Shown here one piece after another: positions 34,857 to 46,100 of a stretch of 64,000 nucleotides of DNA (within the stretch, counting starts at the first letter, position 1; each line of letters starts with the position of its first letter). A program made the translations under genes and the position numbers. Source of the stretch: Stenotrophomonas sp. 704A1 (lineage in GTDB: Bacteria > Pseudomonadota > Gammaproteobacteria > Xanthomonadales > Xanthomonadaceae); NCBI RefSeq assembly GCF_030549525.1, contig NZ_CP130831.1, positions 645,501 through 709,500 on the forward strand. The letters are read 5' to 3'. The notes below the pieces were generated by a model. It was not told the origin of the DNA. It was given only the letters and a program-made list of their open reading frames with translations, and ran no database searches.

Positions 34857-36335
34857 ATGTACTTCGATTTCGAGCACGGTTGCTTCGCCGATCTGGAGGT
34901 CGCTCCGCAGGCGCCCGCCCTGCACGCTGCCGACGGCGTGCTGGACTGGGTCGGCCTGCACCGCGCCACCTTGAACTGGAGTGATCGCGCGCGCGCTGCC
35001 GGCATCAGGCCGGGTGACGCGCTGGTGATTTCCGGGCACAAGGAATCGGCCTTCGTGGTCGCCATGCTCGGCTGCCTGGGCATGGGCGTGACCTACGTGC
35101 CGGTGGACAACATCAACCCGCCGGCCCGCCTGCAGCGCATCACCGCTCTGGTGCATGCACGGGCGATCTACGATGCTGCCGCCGATGCCTTCCTTCCCGG
35201 CGCCGATGCGCCGCGTGCGCTGGCGGTGCCGGACCTGGCCTACATCATGTTCACCTCCGGCAGCACCGGCGATCCCAAGGGCGTGCAGATCGGGCGCGAC
35301 AGCGTCGCCCTGTTCACCGGCTGGATCCGCGACTGCCTGGCGCTGGGGCCGGCGCCGGCGTTGATGAACCAGATGCTCTTCAGCTTCGACTTCTCGCTGT
35401 TCGACCTGTGTGGCGCGCTCGGGCTCGGCGGTTGCTGCGTGCTGTGCCCGCGCGAGGTCATCGCCAGCAGCGAGCACTTCATCGACCATCTGCGCGATTC
35501 ACAGGTGGCGGTGTGGGCCTCCACGCCCTCGTTCGTGCGCCAGCAGATGCTCAATCCGCGCTTCGACGCGGCGCACCTGCCGGACCTGCGCGTGTTCGTG
35601 TTCGGCGCCGAATCGCTCACGCCACGCGTGGCCGAAGAACTGTGGGCGCGCTTCCCGCAGGTGCGCATCATCAATTCCTACGGTCCCACCGAAGCGACCT
35701 GTTCAACCACCTGGGTGGAGATCGATCCGGCGCTGCGTGCGGCCGCGCCCAACCCGTTCCCGATCGGCATCGGCAAACCGTATGCAGAGGTGTTCCTGCG
35801 CGACGGCGAGATCTGCATGGCCGGCGACCACGTGATGCGTGGTTATCTGGAACGGCCCGACCTGGATGCCGGCGTGCTGTTCGAGCACAACGGCAAGCGC
35901 GCGTATCGCAGTGGCGATCTGGGCGACCAGGACGAGCAGGGGCGGTTCTACTTCCGTGGCCGCCGCGACGACCAGATCAAGCTCAACGGCTACCGCATCG
36001 AACTGGCCGAGGTCGACGTTGGCCTGGCCCGGCTGCCGGGCGTGGTCGCCGGTGCCGCGGTGGTGCTGCGCCGGCCCGATGGTTCCCTGGTACGCATGAT
36101 CGGCTTCGTCGAACCGGCGCACCCCCAACCGGGCCAACTGCAGCGCGTACCCGATGCGCTGGCCGACTGGAAGGCGCAGCTTGAAGCCTGGATGCCGCCC
36201 TATATGATTCCTTCCGAGCTGTTCGCCGTGGATACCCTGCCACAGACGATCAGCAACAAGGTCGATCGCAAGCAACTGGAGCAGCGCTACCAGGCCCTGG
36301 CGCGCACGCTCCGCACGACGGAGAAACCTGCATGA
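34857..36335 (+). CDS. DltA-like AMP-forming carrier-protein ligase
   Basis: This is a 492-residue member of the adenylate-forming family. The P-loop FTSGSTGDPKG lies at residues 132-142, an A-domain region with SFDFSLFDLCGA and WASTPSFVRQQML follows, then NSYGPTEAT, YRSGDLG and the catalytic Lys468 in SNKVDRKQLE. The segment SFDxSxFDL-WxSTPSF is characteristic of DltA, which activates D-alanine and loads DltC. At the DltA position with Cys in CGEVLP this protein has FGAESLT, so the side-chain pocket may differ. I expect an amino acid or small carboxylic acid as substrate. It overlaps the AlgF-like gene (ATGA 36332). Confidence 0.88.
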   Translation: MYFDFEHGCFADLEVAPQAPALHAADGVLDWVGLHRATLNWSDRARAAGIRPGDALVISGHKESAFVVAMLGCLGMGVTYVPVDNINPPARLQRITALVHARAIYDAAADAFLPGADAPRALAVPDLAYIMFTSGSTGDPKGVQIGRDSVALFTGWIRDCLALGPAPALMNQMLFSFDFSLFDLCGALGLGGCCVLCPREVIASSEHFIDHLRDSQVAVWASTPSFVRQQMLNPRFDAAHLPDLRVFVFGAESLTPRVAEELWARFPQVRIINSYGPTEATCSTTWVEIDPALRAAAPNPFPIGIGKPYAEVFLRDGEICMAGDHVMRGYLERPDLDAGVLFEHNGKRAYRSGDLGDQDEQGRFYFRGRRDDQIKLNGYRIELAEVDVGLARLPGVVAGAAVVLRRPDGSLVRMIGFVEPAHPQPGQLQRVPDALADWKAQLEAWMPPYMIPSELFAVDTLPQTISNKVDRKQLEQRYQALARTLRTTEKPA

Positions 36336-37018
36336 ATACCACGTTGACATCGCTGATCGCCGCCACCCTGCTGCTGTCGCCGTACGCAGCATCCGCCCAG
36401 CAGGCAGCACCGGAAGGGCGCCTGGCGCAGTTGTATGCGGCGCGTCCGCCTGCCGGCTCGGCGTTCGTGCGCGTGCTCAATCCCGGCAGCAGCGTGCTCA
36501 AGGCCGGTATCGCCAACGGCGCCGACCAGAGCATCGGGCCGGCCGCCCGGGCCACCCGCTATGCCATCGTCGAAGGCGGCAAGCCGTTCGCCGTGCGCGT
36601 GGCCGGCAAGGCGCGCACCCAGCCGGCAGTCGCTGCCGGCAGCTTCAGCACCCTGGTGCTGGACGCGGCTGCGCCCGCCAGGCCGGTGGCCGTGCTGCAG
36701 GACGGCGGCGGCACCAGCGATGCCTTGAAGGCCGAGATACGTTTCTACAACCTGGCCGGGAGCTGCGCGCAGGGCTCGCTGGCGATGGCCGACAAGGGCG
36801 CCGTGGTGTTCCCCGCCGTTGCCGCCGGCGCCAGCGCCGCGCGCGGCATCAATCCCGTCAAGGCGCGGCTGGTGGCCGCCTGTGGCGGCAGGAGCAGCAA
36901 CGCGGTCGAACTTCCGGCACTGCAGCCCGGCGACCACTACAGCCTGTTCCTCACCGGCAGCGCCAGCGCACCGGTGCTGCAGGGCCAGCTCAGCGGCACC
37001 GACCCGGTAGGTCGCTGA
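36332..37018 (+). CDS. AlgF-like periplasmic O-acylation accessory protein
   Basis: This 228-residue exported protein has a signal peptide (cut near ASAQQ). The segments LAQLYAARPPAGSAFVRVLN and GINPVKARL, and the ending HYSLFLTGSASAPVLQ, resemble AlgF of the alginate O-acetylation machinery, which is of similar length. AlgF is thought to act with AlgI and AlgJ. Its presence next to DltA/DltC-like genes is what makes the module a hybrid. It starts in the ATGA overlap with the ligase gene. Confidence 0.78.
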   Translation: MNTTLTSLIAATLLLSPYAASAQQAAPEGRLAQLYAARPPAGSAFVRVLNPGSSVLKAGIANGADQSIGPAARATRYAIVEGGKPFAVRVAGKARTQPAVAAGSFSTLVLDAAAPARPVAVLQDGGGTSDALKAEIRFYNLAGSCAQGSLAMADKGAVVFPAVAAGASAARGINPVKARLVAACGGRSSNAVELPALQPGDHYSLFLTGSASAPVLQGQLSGTDPVGR

Positions 37019-37022
37019 TCCC

Positions 37023-38156
37023 ATGGTGCAGCGCCAGGTCTTCCGCGATGACCACGACCTGTTCCGCGAACAGGTCCGTCGTTTCATCGAAACGCAGATT
37101 GCTCCGCATTACCCGCAGTGGGAGCGTGATGGCATCACCCCGCGCTTGCTATGGCGCGCCGCGGGGGAGGCCGGCCTGCTCAACTGCCAGCTGCCCGAGC
37201 CCTACGGCCTGGGCGGCGACTATGGGCATGCCGCCTGCGTGATCGAAGAGCTGGCGCGCGCGAATTTCCTCGGCATCGGCTTCTCGATCCATTCGGACAT
37301 GGTCGCGCCCTATCTGATGCAGTACGGCACAGCGGGCGTGCGTGATGCGTGGTTGCCGAAGATGGCGCGCGGAGAGGCGATCGGTGCGATCGCAATGACC
37401 GAGCCCAACGCCGGCAGTGATCTGAAGTCCCTCCGCACCCGTGCCGACGTAGTGGACGGCGGCTACCGCCTGAACGGGCAGAAGACCTGGATCACCAACG
37501 GCAGCAATGCCGATGTCGCGGTGGTGGTGGCCACGGTGGCACCCGAACTCGGAGCCGGAGGCCTGAGCCTGTTCTGCGTCGATCTCGGCGCGCCCGGGGT
37601 CAGCCGCGGCCCGCCGATGGCCAAGATCGGGCAGCACGCGCAGGACACCACTGAACTGTTCTTCGAAGACGTGTTGCTGCCGGCCGACCACCTGCTGGGC
37701 GAAGAGCGGCGTGGCTTTGCCTACCTTGAAGAGCAGCTGGCCGCCGAACGCCTGGCCATTGCCCTGCGCGCGGCCGCCTCGGCCGAGGGCATGCTGGCCG
37801 AAACCGTGGCTTACGTGCGCCAGCGCAAGGCGTTCGGTCGGCTGCTGATCGATCATCAGAACACGCGCTTCGTGCTGGCCTCGGCCGCCGCGCAGCTGGC
37901 GATGCTGCGCAGCTTCCTCGACCAGTGCCTGCACGAACAGATGCACGGGCGACTGGACACGACCCGCGCAGCCATGGCCAAGCTCAACGCCACCGAACTG
38001 CAGGGCAGGGTGCTGGATGACCTGGTGCAGCTGCACGGCGGTTACGGCTACAGCAGTGAGTACGGGATTGGACGGGCCTGGGCCGATGCCCGCGCGTTGC
38101 GCATCTTTGGTGGAACCAGCGAAATTCTGCGCGATCTCATCGGTCGCTCGCTGTAG
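37023..38156 (+). CDS. Acyl-CoA dehydrogenase family flavoprotein
   Basis: This 377-residue FAD enzyme starts 4 bases after the AlgF-like gene and is the last gene of the operon. Motifs AIAMTEPNAGSDL, NGQKTWITNGS, ERLAIALRAA, LHGGYGYSSEYGIGRAW and RIFGGTSEIL place it in the family. The MCAD-type catalytic glutamate next to GTSEI is Gly here, but AAERL carries Glu at the LCAD/IVD position, so the enzyme can be active. It may oxidise an acyl group tethered to CoA or to the adjacent carrier protein. That substrate link is inference from gene order. Confidence 0.9.
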   Translation: MVQRQVFRDDHDLFREQVRRFIETQIAPHYPQWERDGITPRLLWRAAGEAGLLNCQLPEPYGLGGDYGHAACVIEELARANFLGIGFSIHSDMVAPYLMQYGTAGVRDAWLPKMARGEAIGAIAMTEPNAGSDLKSLRTRADVVDGGYRLNGQKTWITNGSNADVAVVVATVAPELGAGGLSLFCVDLGAPGVSRGPPMAKIGQHAQDTTELFFEDVLLPADHLLGEERRGFAYLEEQLAAERLAIALRAAASAEGMLAETVAYVRQRKAFGRLLIDHQNTRFVLASAAAQLAMLRSFLDQCLHEQMHGRLDTTRAAMAKLNATELQGRVLDDLVQLHGGYGYSSEYGIGRAWADARALRIFGGTSEILRDLIGRSL

Positions 38157-38159
38157 CGC

Positions 38160-39158
38160 CTACAGTCCCCAGCGCCTGCGCAGGGCCGCCGCTTCGGGCG
38201 TGTCCTGGGACAGCCACGGGTCCAGCGCATACACCAGCACCTGTTCGGCACCACTGCCGCGGGCCCAGTCCAGTTGCCGCTCGATGCGCGCGGCATCGGC
38301 GGTCTCGCCCTTGAACTGGGTGCCGTCGCTGTTGCCGCCGGGCAGTTCGCGGAACAGCTCGACGATGGCATCGAACGCAACGCCGCGGGTACGCAGGTGC
38401 TGCAGCAGCGGTTGCAGCTGTTGCACGTTGCCGGCGCCGGCAACGCCCACCCCGTCCTGCACCATCGGCCGCAGCGGCGCCTGCGCCAGCACCGCATCCC
38501 ACAGCGTCACCAGGTTGCCGTCGGTCTGCAGGCGGCTGAAATAGCAGGACACCGCGCAGTCGCCCCCGCGGTCACTGGCAGCCTGCTGCAGGCCATGCAG
38601 CCACTGCGCCAGCCATTGCTGGCGGCCCGGGTCGGCCCAGTGGTACTGCTCCAGTTCGTAGGGCACGTACCAGCCGTTGAAGGCCTGCAGCCGTGCCCAC
38701 GGCGCCTGCGCCAGCCAGCTGCGCGCCTGCACCAGGCTGTCGGCGAAGAACGTCTGCAGTGCGCTGTCATCAGCGCCGATCGCCTGCCACCAGCGCTGCT
38801 GGAACGGCAGCCCGACACGGATGCGGATGCCGGCCTCGGCGGCCGCAGTGAACAGCATCCGCACGCTGCTGTCGGGCAATTGCCAGTCACCTTCGGCGCC
38901 GCCGATGATGCCGGTCCACTGCAGTACCAGCTGCCGGCAGCCCAGCTTGCGTGCCAGCTGCAGCGAGCGCTGCCAATCGCTCATGGCCCACTGCAGGTGA
39001 CTGCGCCACGGCTGCAGGAACGTGCCATCCACCTGTTCGGGCAACGAACAGCCCGGCAGGGTGGCCAGCGCACCGGCCAACGGCGTCAGCAGTGCCGCAC
39101 GCAGCAGGCGCCGGCGCAGCGGCGAAGACGGATCGGTTGGCAGGACAGGCGATGACAT
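38160..39158 (-). CDS. DUF4434-like exported lipoprotein, glycoside-hydrolase-like barrel
   Basis: This 332-residue protein is encoded opposite the operon; its stop is only 3 bases from the dehydrogenase stop. ATG 39158 is chosen because it gives an N-terminus with RRRLLRAALLTPLAGA and the lipobox TLPGC. The body looks like a TIM-barrel of the DUF4434 type, with TFLQPWRSHLQWAMSDW, WTGIIGG, GLPFQQRWW, YVPYELEQYHW and FDAIVELFRE, rich in Trp and acidic residues as in sugar-binding enzymes. It could trim or bind the polysaccharide made by the neighbouring operon. The family assignment is from memory. Confidence 0.72.
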   Translation of the reverse strand: MSSPVLPTDPSSPLRRRLLRAALLTPLAGALATLPGCSLPEQVDGTFLQPWRSHLQWAMSDWQRSLQLARKLGCRQLVLQWTGIIGGAEGDWQLPDSSVRMLFTAAAEAGIRIRVGLPFQQRWWQAIGADDSALQTFFADSLVQARSWLAQAPWARLQAFNGWYVPYELEQYHWADPGRQQWLAQWLHGLQQAASDRGGDCAVSCYFSRLQTDGNLVTLWDAVLAQAPLRPMVQDGVGVAGAGNVQQLQPLLQHLRTRGVAFDAIVELFRELPGGNSDGTQFKGETADAARIERQLDWARGSGAEQVLVYALDPWLSQDTPEAAALRRRWGL

Positions 39159-39216
39159 GCGCCCATCATCCCAGAGCACCGTGCGCAGCGGGTGAACCGC
39201 GCGCACCGTCCGGGAG

Positions 39217-39235
39217 TGCCGGCCGCTGGCCGGCG
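39217..39235 (-). terminator. GC-rich hairpin after the purine permease gene
   Basis: GCCGGCC (39218-39224) and GGCCGGC (39228-39234) form a 7-bp stem with loop GCT, 12 bases after the permease stop on the minus strand. It resembles a GTAG-less SMAG hairpin and may help end transcription; there is no U-tract. Confidence 0.45.
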
Positions 39236-39246
39236 GTCCTCGCCGC

Positions 39247-40563
<1,317 letters not shown>

Positions 40564-40602
40564 GGGGATTCTCATGGAGGTGTCGCCAGCAAGCGGGCGA
40601 CC

Positions 40603-40640
40603 CACAAAGGAGAAAGGCCGCGCGAGCGCGGCCTTTCCGG
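40603..40640 (-). terminator. Rho-independent terminator of ettA
   Basis: A perfect 12-bp stem (GAAAGGCCGCGC 40612-40623 with its complement 40626-40637) lies 12 bases after the ettA stop. On the minus strand it is followed by TCTCCTTTG, a moderate U-tract. Confidence 0.85.
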
Positions 40641-40649
40641 TTGCCTTTC

Positions 40650-42314
<1,665 letters not shown>

Positions 42315-42402
42315 GAGGTCTCCGTAGGCGCGACCCTGCGCCCGGCCCGTCACGGGAACTCCCCGTTGCGGCAGCGGGCACAGACTGAATGGAATACCGC
42401 CA

Positions 42403-42408
42403 ATTATA
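42403..42408 (-). promoter_or_regulatory. Possible -10 element for ettA
   Basis: Read on the minus strand this is TATAAT, 89 bases before the ettA start. No good -35 is visible at 16-18 bases, so the assignment is tentative. Confidence 0.4.
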
Positions 42409-42566
42409 GCCGGAACCGGCTGCCGCCCGCGCCGCCACAGGCCGCTGCGGCTGGCCGCGCCCTGAATACCCGGTCACAGTCCTGCCGCGGGAAGCGTTTC
42501 CAGCCGGAAACGGTTCAGATCCGCTGCGCAATATGGGCTCACCACCCACCCAAGCAGAGGTCTGAC

Positions 42567-43052
42567 ATGCGCATCAATCGAGTAATGGCCGGAGCCGTGG
42601 CCTCTGTGCTGGCCTTTGCCGCCGTCGCCCCGGCCTTCGCCGACGACGACCATCATCGGCGCGGCCACGACCGCCGCGAATGGCGCGAGGACCGCCGTGA
42701 GGACCGTCGCGAGTACCGGCGCGACATCCGCGAGGCCCGTCGCGACTATGAGCGTGATCGCCGCGATGCCCGCCGCGACTGGCACCGCGATCACGATCGC
42801 CGCTATTACCACCCCGCGCCGCCCCCGCGCGTGGTCTACCGCCCCGGCTATGGCCCGGGCTACGGCTGGCAGCGTGGGCACCGCTACCGCGATTACTACC
42901 GCGGCCCGATCTACGTGGTGAACGATTACCCGCGCTACCACCTGCGCCGCCCGCCGTACGGCCACCACTGGATCCGCGATGACCGCGGCAACATGCTGCT
43001 GGTGGCCGTGGCCACCGGCATCATCGCCGACTACATCATCAACAACCGCTGA
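42567..43052 (+). CDS. RcnB-family periplasmic protein with Arg/Asp-rich segment
   Basis: This 161-residue exported protein starts at ATG 42567 (AGAGG upstream). The signal peptide ends AFADDD. A long highly charged stretch follows, with repeated RRE/RRD units and His pairs, then a Tyr/Pro/Gly-rich part. The C-terminal domain GHHWIRDDRGNMLLVAVATGIIADYI is typical of RcnB-like proteins linked to nickel/cobalt homeostasis in E. coli. The metal role here is not shown. The frame is open far upstream across ettA; that part is not coding. Confidence 0.82.
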   Translation: MRINRVMAGAVASVLAFAAVAPAFADDDHHRRGHDRREWREDRREDRREYRRDIREARRDYERDRRDARRDWHRDHDRRYYHPAPPPRVVYRPGYGPGYGWQRGHRYRDYYRGPIYVVNDYPRYHLRRPPYGHHWIRDDRGNMLLVAVATGIIADYIINNR

Positions 43053-43061
43053 CAGGGCAAC

Positions 43062-43104
43062 GGGGTCGGAGCCCTTCCCTGCAGGAGGGAAGGAATCCGA
43101 CCCC
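43062..43104. terminator. Bidirectional hairpin between convergent genes
   Basis: GGGGTCGGA (43062-43070) pairs with TCCGACCCC (43096-43104), and an inner CTTCCCT/AGGGAAG stem lies between. It sits between the RcnB-like gene (+) and the autotransporter gene (-) and probably serves both. Similar GGGGTCGGA hairpins are, from memory, frequent in Stenotrophomonas. Confidence 0.65.
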
Positions 43105-43113
43105 TTCCAGCGC

Positions 43114-46100
43114 TTAGAACGCCACCGACAGATCCAGCTGTGCGCCGACATCGCGCTGGCCACCACCGCGCTGCCCCTGCATCTGCAGCGACAGGCGGCT
43201 GTTGCCGGTCGGGCTGACCGCCACGCCGAACTGGGCCAGCGCGCTGCGGCGGGCCAGCGGTGCGGCGGCGATGCTGAAGTCCTGCGCACCTTCCACGAAC
43301 CGCGCAGTGGCCTGCGGCAAGCGGTCACCGCCGGCCACCTGCCAGCCCACGCGCGCGGTCAGCGCCGCACGGTCACGCTGGCCGCCGCTGATGTCCCAGT
43401 CCGCGCGCAGCGCGGCCAGGCCGGTGCGGTAGCGGGCGGTCTGGCCATCCAGCTGCAGGGCACTGTGCCCGCCGTGTTCCTGGCTGCCGTCGCTGCGCAG
43501 GCGCACCTGTGCCAGTTCCAGTTCCGGGGTCAGCTGCAGGCGCGGCCCGCCGAAGGTCCAACCGGCGCGCAGGAAAGCGGTGGTGCCGGTGGCATCTTCG
43601 CGCGCGGCCAGGCCTTCTGAGAGCGTGCTGCCCACCTGCGCGGTGCGGGTGCTGTCGGTGCGGTAGTCGGCGCGGCTGACGCCCGCACGCAGGCTCAGGC
43701 CCTGCCAGCGGTACTGGCCGTACACGCCGTACTCGGTGCTGTCGGTCTCGGCGCGTGCATCGCGCTGGACCAGGCGGCTGACCAGCTGCTGCTGGCCTGC
43801 GGCCACGCCCAGTTCCAGCGCATCACCGAACAGCCAGCCGGCACCGGCCATCAGCCCATGCTGTGCGGTGCGCAGCCCGGCGTTCTGCGCGCTGGCATCG
43901 GTACGGCGCTGGCTGCCGCTGCCGGCCACCCACGCGCGCACGCCCGGAGCGATCTGCCCGGCCATCGCCGCGCCATCCAGATGGCGGTCGACGCCATCGT
44001 GCAAGAAGCGGTTCTGCAGCAGGGCGCCGCGGCTGGCCGCGTGGATCTCGCCGGACAGGCTGTCGAAGGCGGGCACCACATCGGCCACCTCCAGTCGCAC
44101 CACCGCGTCATACACCTCGTTGCCATTGCCCAGCGCTTCCACCGCGCCGGCCACGGCCTTCTGGTTGCTGTTCACCACCACATCCGGGAAGGCCAGTTCA
44201 ACGTCCGGCATCGCGATGTCGTTGCGCTGCATCGTCAGGTAGACGTGGTTGGCGTCGTAGTCCAGGGTCGGCGCCAGGAAGGCCAGGGTGCTGCTGGCGC
44301 CGGTGAATACCCCGGCCACACCGCCGTTGGCGGTCAGCACGGTGTAGCGGGTCGAGGCCTGCCAGTCGCCTTCGGCGGCCACTGCCAGCGTGCTGGCATT
44401 GCCCAGCGTCGCAGTGCCGGTCACCAAGGTGTGGTCACTGATGCCGTTGGCGCTCACCTCCACCCGGTACTGGCTGCTGCGGTCGAACGCCAGATCGCCG
44501 GTGACCTGCAGCTGGCCGATGCCACCCGCCGTCGCACTGCCTGGCGACAACACGCTGCCGGACAGCAACTGCACACCGCCAACGCTGCCACGGCCGGTCA
44601 ACCAGGCCCCCTGGTCCAGCGTGACCTGGCCACCCAGCAGGCCATCCACCTGCAGCTGGCCTTCGCTCACCCAGGCCGTGCCGCGGAAGGCGCTGCTGTC
44701 GCCGGTCAGGGCCAGGTAATGCCGGCCCTGGCGCAGCACGCCGCTGCCACTCAGCTGGCCTGCATAGGTCAGCACGCGGGTGGTATCGGTCTGGAAGACA
44801 CCTGCGCTGCCGATTTCGATGTTGCCGGTCGGCAGCGCATTGCCGACCGCGCGCACGCTGCCGCCCAGCACGCGGACCCGGCCGGCGAACGGGGTGCTGT
44901 CCAGCACCAGCTCGCCGCTGTCGTGCTTTTCCAGCACCGTCGTAGCCGCGCCACTTACGCCGCCGGCAAAGGTCACGCTGTCACTGCCGGCAATGTGCAC
45001 ATCGGTGGTGCCCAACAGGCGGACGCTGTTGGCAAGCGTGGTCATGTTGACCATGCCCAGCGACGTGCCGTCGGCGAAGATCAGGCGACCGTTGCCGGCG
45101 GCCTGGTTGCCGCCCAGGGACAGCGTGCCCTGGTTGATGGCCAGGTCGCCGGCAAAGGTGTTGTCACCCTTGAGCATCAGCACGCCGGCGCCGGTTTTCG
45201 CCAGGCCACCACGACCGCTGATGTTGCCCTGGATGTCGAGGTTGCCGATCGCATCCAGCTGCGAATCGGCGGTCACCAGCATGTTGCTGGAAACCGTGAG
45301 CCACCCCGGATTGCGAAGCACGCCGCCGGACAGCTGCAGTTCGCCGGTACCGGCGCCGGTGCTGATGGAGGTCAGCAGCGAGGTGCTGTCACCCACCACG
45401 AGCACGCCGTTGTTGCCCACCACCAGCTTGCCTTCGCTGCCGGCTGCCGTTGCCAGCTGGATCGAACCAGTCACGGTCGCCGAAGCGCCGCCACTCACCG
45501 TGAAGCGGCCGAGTCCGGCATCGCCCAGTGTCAACGCGTCGCTGATCCATTCGCCGCTGGCGCCGCTCAGCTGCACAAGCCCCTGGCTGCCCGCAGCTTC
45601 GCCCAGGGTCACAGCGCTGGCGAAGAACCGGCTGGAGATGTTGGCCGTGGCATGCCCGCTCCTGCCGATCACGGTCTGCGCACCGGTGGTGTTCATGCCG
45701 CCGTCGCTGCCGATGGTCAGGGTCGCGTTGCCGCCCTGTTCGGCCATCACCAGGCCGCTGGAATAGACGCCGGCCCCGTTGTAGACGGACAGCACGCCGG
45801 TCCCGTCGCGACCCACGGTCAGCAGGCCATTGTTGTACCAGCGCGAGCCCGTGTTGTTGACGGTGACCGTGCCCGTGCCGCCCGTATCACCGACGGTGGC
45901 CGAATCGCTGCTGACGACAGCGCCTCCCATCACCATCATCTCACCCTGGCCGTGCACGCCGACCCCAAGGGTGCCGGTCGCCATCTCCGATCCGGCCTGG
46001 GCCACCTGCAACAGTCCCTCACTGTTGGCAACGTTGCCGATCAGTGTCCTGTTGCTGTTGACCTTGCCGCCATTGCTGATCTGCACGCGGCCAGTGCCCG

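Noticed and set aside
37023..38156. Acyl-CoA dehydrogenase judged inactive because Glu is missing beside GTSEI
   Set aside because: In the LCAD/IVD branch the catalytic Glu is in the earlier helix, and AAERL provides it here.
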